DNA of 64,000 nucleotides from Heterobilharzia americana (Eukaryota; Platyhelminthes; Trematoda; Strigeidida; Schistosomatidae). Below the pieces are notes generated by a model. The model ran no database searches. It was given only the letters and a program-made list of their open reading frames with translations, and was not told the origin of the DNA. Made by a program: the position numbers and the translations under genes. This document shows positions 57,135 through 64,000 of the stretch, piece after piece (the stretch's first letter is position 1; the number at the start of each line of letters is the position of its first letter). The DNA lies in assembly GCA_944470555.2 (NCBI GenBank), contig OX104127.1, positions 158,633,276 through 158,697,275 of the forward strand. The letters are read 5' to 3'.

Positions 57135-57180
57135 TCAAGCTGACGAGTTCTAAATAGGATGAAATACACATCCTGAATTC
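57135..57180 (+). ncRNA. Hammerhead ribozyme-like motif (Sm-alpha, right arm)
   Basis: CTGACGA at 57140-57146 and GAAA at 57161-57164 are intact. Stem I is weakened (TCAAG opposite CTGAA) and the cleavage triplet reads ATC. The mirror copy at 54137-54182 has the same changes, so they predate the duplication. Confidence 0.6.
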
Positions 57181-57504
57181 CTCTGCTAACCACAACCAAA
57201 TAATTTATCACTATTATCATTAGAGAATAATGTGATTGATTACTATGTTAATGTGTAAGGGTAGAAAGATATTTAGTGATGGCAAAAACTGAATCATTTG
57301 AGATGAATTTCGTTACAGTTCGCATCTCATTTGATGTTGAGTGCCCAATCAATAATTCTAAATTCTTCACACTCACTTAGGGAATAACTAAGATGTATCT
57401 AATTGTCTTTGTAGATTCAACCGAAAGGATACTTATTACCCTTCTGTGGATATGCTATGTTAATATTAGACTTTGTTGAAAATGAGATTACTTGAGGATA
57501 TTTA

Positions 57505-57977
57505 TTGTATTACCATTACTATTATTATTATTATTATTATTTTTCGTTTGGGTTCCTAGTGGGATATTGGGCTTCAATAGCACGTCTCCATTCCACTCTC
57601 TTCTCGTCTCTGTCGTCATCCTAATTTGACTCCACCACTGCTCACAAGCTTTCATTTCTTCCTCACACAATCTCCTCCATGTCAACCTCACCTCGCCTCG
57701 GACGCCTAACTGGTCGTTTCCGATTTGGATTCCACTCGATAGCTTGGTGTTACCTGGCGTTGATTGGCACATGATGTCACCAGACTATCTTCTCAGTCTA
57801 TGTCCAATCTAATCCATCTACACTCTCTTCTTTCTTCTGTAAATTTGTTGAGTGATGGTTTGTTGGTTGTTTGGTTTGTTGACAGGTGAGAATTCCTCCT
57901 TGCTTATTCGTTCTGGTCTCCGGATCTTCATCTTCGATATGGAGTGAGTGTGGTTGTTAGGTGTTGATGTTGATGTT
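57505..57977 (-). mobile_element. RTE-type LINE, 3' end (right-arm copy)
   Basis: Mirror of 53078-53540: minus strand ISKEEFSPVNKPNNQQTITQ, MRLTWRRLCEEEMKACEQWW-type block (ending near 57540), then CCCACTAGGAACCCAAACGA and an (AAT)n tail at 57515-57540. Confidence 0.85.
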
Positions 57978-58171
57978 GAAACTTTATTATTTTTTAAAAT
58001 TTTTTGGAAAGTTGACAATTTTCGATATAGAAGGTTACAGAATCCCTTTTTTACTTTTAAAAAATGAAAAGGTTTATCTTAAGAAAAATTGGTTTGCTTT
58101 TTTAGTTACATTTATCTGGTATTGAAGTATATTCACTGATTACAGCAATATTTAGATAGTATTTTTGTTTT

Positions 58172-58474
58172 ATGCATGCTAACACTTTCACTACGAACGA
58201 TACAAACTTAACGTGCAACCAATCGTCTCTAACGCGAATCATAACATCAACCGCTACCACTACAACAATACCACGGAAGTTCATAGATAAGAAGAGAAAA
58301 CAGACCGTTGATACAGAGCTTCTGTTTGTAAAGTCCTCTTTGAACAAGCCTTCATTTCTGCGAAACTATGTATCGAAGGTTATGTTTGCATCTGAGTCAC
58401 AGACGAACTCGGAGATGTTGCTACTAACGTTATCATTGGCTGAAGATGAATCAACTCAGGAAGATATCCGTTAA
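58172..58474 (+). other. Unassigned 100-codon ORF upstream of Gypsy integrase relic
   Basis: Reads Thr/Ser-rich (TNDTNLTCNQSSLTRIITST), then IPRKFIDKKRKQTVDTELLF and ASESQTNSEMLLLTLSLAED. No family recognised. It lies within 60 bp of integrase-like sequence on the same strand, so it may be part of the same dead retroelement or chance. Base composition is less AT-rich than the surroundings. Confidence 0.25.
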
Positions 58475-58529
58475 CCAGTAAGAAACTTCACCATTTTAAG
58501 GCACTGCTTCACCAGTTTCTGCAAGCGTG

Positions 58530-58840
58530 ATGGGTCCATTTCAAAAGAGACCGGTAGCCAATTTTTGTGTGTATTACTTGGTCCTTGTGGGTGCCTATTC
58601 AAATTGTCCCGAGATAGTTCCGACTACACCATCCACCAGCAGCTAAACTATAACATGACATAGTATTTTAGAGTATATTGTATCTCGCAACGGTAGCCAA
58701 TTCACGCCTTAAGTATTTCAAGATTTCTGTTTTTTTAATGGTATACAACACATGCGGACGCCATTATACCACCCTCAATCCAACAGTTAGGCAGAACAAT
58801 TTATGGATACATTCAAAAGTGTAACATTTCAGTATATTTC
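58530..58840 (+). pseudogene. Gypsy-type LTR retroelement integrase core, relic
   Basis: 58530-58646 reads MGPFQKRPVANFCVYYLVLV GAYSNCPEIVP, aligned with the 'YYLVVVDAYSKWPE' strand of Gypsy integrases; the first catalytic Asp is Gly here. From 58684 it reads SRNGSQFTP*VFQDF, GIQHMRTPLYHPQSNS*AEQF and MDTFKS, matching 'SDNGxQF...GIxHxRxPPYHPQSNGxAERFVxTFK'. The second Asp is Arg, the catalytic Glu (AEQF) remains, and two stops are present. No LTRs seen nearby. Confidence 0.78.
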
Positions 58841-58929
58841 ACTTCTCAAGTAAGTTAGTGCCCTAGAGGATGTCAACAACCTTGGTTACGAGATAAGTCA
58901 TTAAACAGAGTTCATTTATGTATTTTCCC

Positions 58930-58992
58930 GTTTTTTTCTACATTTCCGTGCTAATATATGACTCATCAGAGATGTGCACTCACGACACTGCC
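58930..58992 (-). repeat. SINE-B hammerhead-half fragment
   Basis: TTCCGTGCTAATATATGACT, CATCAGAGATGTGCACTCAC GAC: the SINE-B order on the minus strand, joined directly to a SINE-C. Confidence 0.45.
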
Positions 58993-59458
58993 AGAAATCA
59001 AGATCAGTGATTGGACTTCGCAGCCCAGTTGGTACAGCACCGGGCCAGCAACCCAGTGGTCATTGGTTCGAATCCGTCAGCGGTCCAGATTTTCATCTCA
59101 CCTCCAATCACAACCCAGTATCAATAATAGTCTATCAAACTACGGCTATCTCATCCAGATAGTCAAATGATAATTCATATGATGCTCCTCCTCTCATTCT
59201 AATCCAGTTAGACTGGGGTTTGGGATGAGAAGTCCTGGCTAGACAGCCAGTGTGAATACGATCAAGAGATAGTAATGCACCACGAATTCACATGGTACTC
59301 AGGCAAAATCCTTAGTGATTGAAGTGAAATAAAAATCTGCTCAGCAGCTGGACCCCGTAGGTAAGTTGACAGAGGATAGGGCAGGAAACCTGGTGATCAC
59401 TGGCTCGAATCCGGACGCGGTTCAGATTTACATTTCACCCTCAATCATCACCTAGTTA
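58993..59458 (+). repeat. SINE-C tandem pair
   Basis: Two tRNA-like units in the same direction: 59010-59090 (GCAGCCCAGTTGGTACAGCA, TTGGTTCGAATCCGTC) and 59350-59435 (GTAGGTAAGTTGACAGAGGA, TGGCTCGAATCCGGAC). They are separated by the ~260-bp body with AGTGTGAATACGATCAAGAG and ATTCACATGGTACTCAGGCA. Confidence 0.75.
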
Positions 59459-59459
59459 A

Positions 59460-59690
59460 ATGACCACAACCGTCAGAACTCATGATGGGCACATTAAAAT
59501 TCGAACCACTGAGTTAGCATCTAATGCCGTACTGATTTTTACTGCTGTCACTTGGTGATGTAGTGCGATCATCATTCAGTGCAGTTGCCTAAAGCCTGGC
59601 GTCGACGACCTAACAGATCATGGTTTCTCATTAGAAGTTTAAGAAATCCATCTCGAGTCGTGTCATTGTTGAGCACTTGGCAGCAAATCC
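59460..59690. repeat. SINE-B long-form internal segment
   Basis: ATGGTTTCTCATTAGAAGTT, CCATCTCGAGTCGTGTCATT: shared with 32610-32690 and 27985-28030. Confidence 0.4.
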
Positions 59691-59714
59691 GTTTCAGATT
59701 TTATTAGGCATCTA

Positions 59715-60058
59715 TTATTCATTACTGATGGATAGTCGCTGGCAGAAGAATCCAGTACGTGCATTTCGTTCTATTCGGGACTTTTCAACCGGATATAGAT
59801 GTTTCTCAGTCATTGATATTGTCCCCACTGAGACTCGAACTCCATACCATCGCTTCAAACACCAAATTATTATCCACTAGACCACGCAAATAAGATGAAA
59901 CGAGCGTCAAGCTGGATTCCACTGCTAACCACTATCCATCATTAATATATATGATTAAAACACAGGCAATATCGAGGCATCCTCACAGGAGCTCATATAC
60001 TAATAGAGACCGATCAACTTGGTTTAATCAAGGATGGGATACTACAAATAATAACATT
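59715..60058. repeat. Sm-alpha-type SINE, head-to-head pair
   Basis: Minus copy 59725-59885 (GCATTTCGTTCTATTCGGGA; B box complement of GAGACTCGAACTCC). Then a plus 3' half: ATGAAACGAGCGTC, GCTGGATTCCACTGCTAACC, tail GAGGCATCCTCACAGGAGCT. Confidence 0.72.
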
Positions 60059-60470
60059 AAACTTAGTATATAATCCGTTTTCTAGGCTGTTAGACATCTT
60101 TTTAGTTCTTCAATGAAATAGTTCTGAGTTTTCTTACTCAAATGTAACATTTCTCTTTTATGCCATGAAATCAATTACAGAATATCAGAAGAAAGTCTTT
60201 TTTATTAGGTTAGTACACTTTATCTTTTAACGTCGGCACTGATGATTATTAATCTAGATGTAATTGCGTCTTCCTATGCAATACACACTTTAACTAATAG
60301 ATTCGTAATTACGTAAATCATTAACAAAAATATTTCAATGATTTCAAAATACGAATTTGACGTAAATAGACAAAGTATTCAGATTAATATGTATGTTTTA
60401 ATGTGTATCTAAGGTAGTTAAGCCTGTTACTTCGACGATTATATTGCCTCTACAATGAAAAATTTACTTA

Positions 60471-61330
60471 AATTTTGAGGGAGTTGTGGAGATTTGGGAA
60501 TCTTTCAAGTTGTTATTCATTGTAGACTGATATCAGTTGGAGAAACAAAGGAGCACTGGACAGCTGTTTCATCCGACTAGTGTGGAACTCCTCAGCAGTG
60601 CGCACCCACGACCCCGCCAGGGGTCGAACCCGCGACCTGAAATTTCCGTGGCCAGCATATTACCGTTGAGCTAGCCACTGGGCCACAATCCAATCGTCCA
60701 TATTTCCAACTTCTGTTAGCTCACGATATAGCGCAACCGCCACCCAATGTCATAGTTAAGTAACTGTCCTTACGACCATCAGGCTTTGACTTCACCAGTC
60801 ACTACCTCTCACTGGAACCTCCGGGAATACCTCCCAAAGCTAGTCACCAATGAGCACCAGTTCAATTGAATTTTGAGGGATTTGTGGAGATTTGGAAATA
60901 TTTCAAGTTGTTATTCATTGTAGACCGACATCAGCTGGAGAAACAAAGGAAACCTATGAGCACTGGACAGCTGTTTTATCCGACTAGTGTGGAACTCCTC
61001 AGCAGTGCGCACCCACGACCCCGGTGGAGTCAAAGCCTGATGGTCATGAGGACAGTTACTCAACGATGACATCGGGTGGCAGTTGCTCTAAATCGTGAGC
61101 TAACAGAAGTTGAAGATATGCAGCATTGGATTGCGACGTGGTGGCTCAATGGTGACGTGCTGGCCAAGGAACCCGAAGGTCACGGGTCCGATCCCTGGCT
61201 GGCGGGGTCGTGTCTGCGCACTGCTGAGGAGTCGCATACTAGGCGGACGAAATAGCTGTCCAGTGCTCCTAGGTTTCCTTTGTTTCTCCAACTGATGTCA
61301 GTCTACAATGAATAACAACTTGAAAAATCC
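60471..61330. repeat. SINE-B compound: direct repeat plus fold-back
   Basis: 60471-60640 and 60869-61022 are direct copies (AATTTTGAGGG...AGTTGTTATTCATTGTAGAC). 61024-61325 is an inverted copy of 60508-60815, ending GTCAGTCTACAATGAATAAC. Thus two minus hammerheads and one plus hammerhead lie within 860 bp. Confidence 0.8.
61218..61266 (+). ncRNA. Hammerhead ribozyme-like motif in SINE-B, plus strand
   Basis: Stem I GCACTG at 61218-61223 with CAGTGC at 61261-61266, CTGAGGA 61224-61230, stem II GTC...GAC, GAAA 61249-61252, stem III TAG/CTG (with one G-U pair), and cleavage triplet GTC ending at 61260. All core boxes are present. Confidence 0.68.
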
Positions 61331-61864
61331 ACCTAACCATAAAAGCCTCTTTAATTTCTTGAAACGTGTTATCACTTTCTCTGACAAAATCTTTAACTAG
61401 TCAAGCTTCAATGTAAATACATCGTGTTCAATAAAGCACTGAAAATTCTATAAAGGAGAAACGTTTTCTTTTTAAGATCTAGGACTAGACGATTATGAAA
61501 GTATTTATCCGTTTATTAACATTTTACAAATGAAAATTGAAACAATAAGAAAAAAGCTAAGGGGAAGTAAAGTTACCTAAGAATAGTGGTCATTTTAGGT
61601 TGTAGCCTAGGTCATATTCCTTACAAGGATTAGAGTTAATGCTTTTGCTACACTAATGGTAAAATTTCTAAAGAATACTTATTGTACTTCAGTTTTTTCA
61701 CCCCTTCGGAGTTAGGAACTGGTAATCTAAAACGTCAGTTACATTTTCAGTACTCTTAAAGTTTCCAATGACACTTTATCTTTTACTGATAGGTTCTTAC
61801 AATTATTTTGGATGCGAATGCTACCCTTCTAACCATATATACATATGTATCTTGGTTGTATTGT

Positions 61865-62045
61865 GTTCTCTGAGCTAGGTTGTTTAATCGTGAAGCTTTC
61901 ATCATCTTGCTAGACAACATCATCATCAGCACTAACTTCAGTATGAAGTGAGCTGTCAATATCTCTCCGTGATTGATTTAGTAGCTGGCCTTGAAAAAGT
62001 GGTCTGTGATTGGTTGTTTCTTTCAGAAAACACAATACAACCAAG
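61865..62045 (-). mobile_element. Penelope-like element (lineage 1), 3'-terminal fragment
   Basis: AGCTAGGTTGTTTAATCGTG, CTAGACAACATCATCATCAG, TATGAAGTGAGCTGTCAATA and GTGATTGGTTGTTTC match the terminal blocks at 29150-29290 and, inverted, 41590-41720. Confidence 0.72.
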
Positions 62046-63345
62046 AACATACAAATTGGTTGAAGTTTTCTAAAATAAACGAATGATGAATGATACTACA
62101 ACAATTATAAGTAATGAATTTAAAGTAAAGCAGCAAAATATTTCATGCATTTCAATCCTTATATAGAAGGATGAGATTTGTAGAATAAACTGATATCATT
62201 TCATTTCATGAATATACTTGGGCTGCATATACTCTGAAAATCTAATGGTTATTAGGATAGATGAGTGTTTATCTCTCTTAATTTCTTTCGCAGAACATAA
62301 TTTCTTAACTCCCTTGTAAAGTGTTTTGACTAGCTCATGCTTATAGCGGTCTTTTCAATCTCAGCATCACATTGAGGTCCATATCATATCATATCATTGT
62401 TAATAACAATGACTTCGCCAACGAACCTACAATAATAGGTTATTCCTTTTGACAAGTGAACTTAGATTCGTCTGTTAGAGATGTCCAATGAAGATATTTG
62501 CTAATACAGATCTTTGAGGTCAATCCATATCTACTCTACCGAACTGCCAATAAAGCTGGCTGCTGAAATGGAATGAGACAACTTTTACACTGAAGAATAG
62601 TGGATGTTTAATTTCGATTATGGAGCAATGGTAGCATATCATTTTGTTGACAGATTATATCAATTGTTCCACTCACTGTTGTATTAGTAAATAAAGAATT
62701 CTCATTGTCAGACATTATGAAGTGGTCTGAAACGTCGACATGATGGATTTCGTCAGGAAATTGGAATGTATCTTTTAAAATGAAGAACTCTAATTTACTT
62801 TGGATGTTGTTAACAGCTTAAGAGGGGCGTTGAAATAAATTGATGTTAGTTGGGTGTATAAACAGTTGTGGTTCGTTGATACTCATCGGTGAGGTATATA
62901 TATCTCCAGTGCCAAGGGAAATGATATCCTCTATGGGATTCCAACCTGTATCACTAAGGTATTGGGCCTGTTACTGACCTGCTGTAGAAATGGATTACAT
63001 TAACTGATTGGTCAAAGGAGGTAATCAATTTCACGTTGTCTAGTTCTGAGTGTTGGCTGGATTTCATCTATCATTTTGCCCTGTGGTTACTAAATGGGGG
63101 AGGGGTTCACCGTGATGGTTGCTAGTTGGATGGAAGTAGTCTGCAAGCAGCCTGTTTTATTCTTCAAATCTAGTTCTTATAACTATGATTGAAATAATCA
63201 AGAGGGAAGAATGTATGGGATTTACCCTGTGCCCAATGCTTTTCATTTAAACACATTTTCTGGTCAGTATTTATTCAAGTTTTTTATCATACTTGATGTT
63301 AACAGCCAAAATATTTGTGTACAGAATTCATTTCTACAAGGGGTT

Positions 63346-63800
63346 AGTTGCACGAGCTCACTAGCTTATCCGCTGAGTCTCCGACTTCATTAGAGAGTGA
63401 CACAGATTCGAATAACACTAACAGAACACCTTAATCCTTATAGCTAAATACTCACCTTACCGACAATAAGTGCTAACAAGCAAGAAATTGGGCTGAAGCA
63501 GGGCTTCCCACCATGTGACGCCAAAACTCGTCGATATTACATCTGCATACAAGAGATTTCATCAGGCTTCATGAGACAGAATTACTTCTAATAGAAGTAA
63601 GTTAGGTGAAAGCAATTAGCAAGAAGCTCTAGACATAGGTTTCCTGCTTCTTAACACTCGTCAACACGGCGTTTCTGCAACCTCTACGGAACTGAAGTTC
63701 TGTCTGATATTCAAACCCGCACCAACCAAAGCTGCAGTCAGAGACGTTACTTTGAGCTATTCAGGCAGCGAATAACCTTTTGTAGGATTGGATTTCTTAT
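63346..63800 (+). repeat. Family E SINE-like repeat with tRNA-like head
   Basis: 63350-63415 has tRNA-like features (CACGAGCTCACTAGCTTATC, ACACAGATTCGAATAAC). 63640-63790 matches 42750-42910. If both are one unit it is ~450 bp long. Confidence 0.5.
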
Positions 63801-64000
63801 AACTGAAATGAAGAAACACACATAGTGCATGTCCTCTAGGAATATTAGGACAAGTGTATCCTTGAAAGAATTATACATATAGGTGTATGGTTCATGAATA
63901 TTCAACAGATTATTAACACTGTACATTCATACATGCCACTCTCAGAAAACCTTTATATTAGTTGAACAATTCTTGTTTTTCAAAAGAAACACAAATTATA

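Larger units (their letters stand above)
56800..57977 (-). repeat. Large inverted repeat, right arm
   Basis: Reverse complement of 53078-54490 minus the palindromic insertion. The uninterrupted site reads AACTAAGATGTATCTAATTG at ~57385-57404. With the left arm it encloses exon 5 and about 2.3 kb of DNA. Confidence 0.9.
55117..64000 (+). other. Intron 5 of the PCTAIRE kinase gene (continues past window)
   Basis: Starts with GTAAGT and has no recognisable acceptor-plus-kinase exon before the end of the window. Nothing recognised in 55117-55274, 56010-56799, 57978-58171, 60059-60470, 61331-61864 and 62046-63345. The last is a 1.3-kb AT-rich stretch without matches to the other repeats. Confidence 0.75.

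Noticed and set aside
62700..62760. GTCTGAAACGTCGACATGAT resembling the GAAAC box of Penelope hammerheads
   Set aside because: No CTGANGA box or pairing stem II is present upstream; too short to support a ribozyme.
55117..64000. Next kinase exon (activation segment, 'YSNEVVTLWYRPP' type)
   Set aside because: No acceptor followed by such a coding sequence was seen; the exon is presumably beyond the window.

Overview
The window is eukaryotic, AT-rich and almost entirely intronic. It looks like schistosome (digenean fluke) nuclear DNA: it carries many Sm-alpha-type SINEs with hammerhead-ribozyme cores, RTE-type LINEs ending in short A/T-rich tails, and Penelope-like elements with GIY-YIG endonuclease tails. 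The species cannot be told from the sequence alone.

One host gene can be supported. It is a plus-strand PCTAIRE-type cyclin-dependent kinase (CDK16/17/18 family), seen as five exons at 1-210, 24395-24496, 36317-36373, 44442-44651 and 54930-55116. The 5' exons and the rest of the kinase lobe lie outside the window. The five pieces join in frame: the first four exons end in phase 0 and the fifth ends one base into the DFG glycine codon. Together they give an Asn-rich N-terminal region, the glycine loop ([12 protein letters not shown], split by an intron), the VALK lysine, the PCTAIRE helix, HRDLKPQN and DFG. About 1.2% of the window is coding; introns are about 24.2, 11.8, 8.1, 10.3 and more than 8.9 kb.

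The introns hold layers of decayed mobile elements. (1) About fifteen RTE-type LINE fragments on both strands; three share the same disabling mutations, and one (55286-55998) is an internally deleted copy with an 11-bp target-site duplication. (2) Penelope-like fragments of at least two lineages. (3) Sm-alpha-type SINEs, often as head-to-head or head-to-tail pairs. (4) A second tRNA-headed SINE family, here called SINE-B, which also has a hammerhead layout (CTGAGGA ... GAAA). Its cleanest copy has a perfect 14-bp target-site duplication, and many copies are fold-back pairs. (5) A third tRNA-headed family, SINE-C. (6) A small LTR element with a gag-like ORF (50277-51069), a Gypsy integrase relic near 58530-58840, and a different LINE tail near 13617-14230.

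The most unusual architecture surrounds the last visible exon. A roughly 1.2-kb inverted repeat (53078-54490 and 56800-57977) flanks exon 5. One arm carries a perfect 100-bp-arm palindrome (53656-53858) bounded by a 16-bp duplication, and the other arm preserves the matching empty site. This gives a relative chronology and a possible structural influence on splicing of the catalytic-loop exon.
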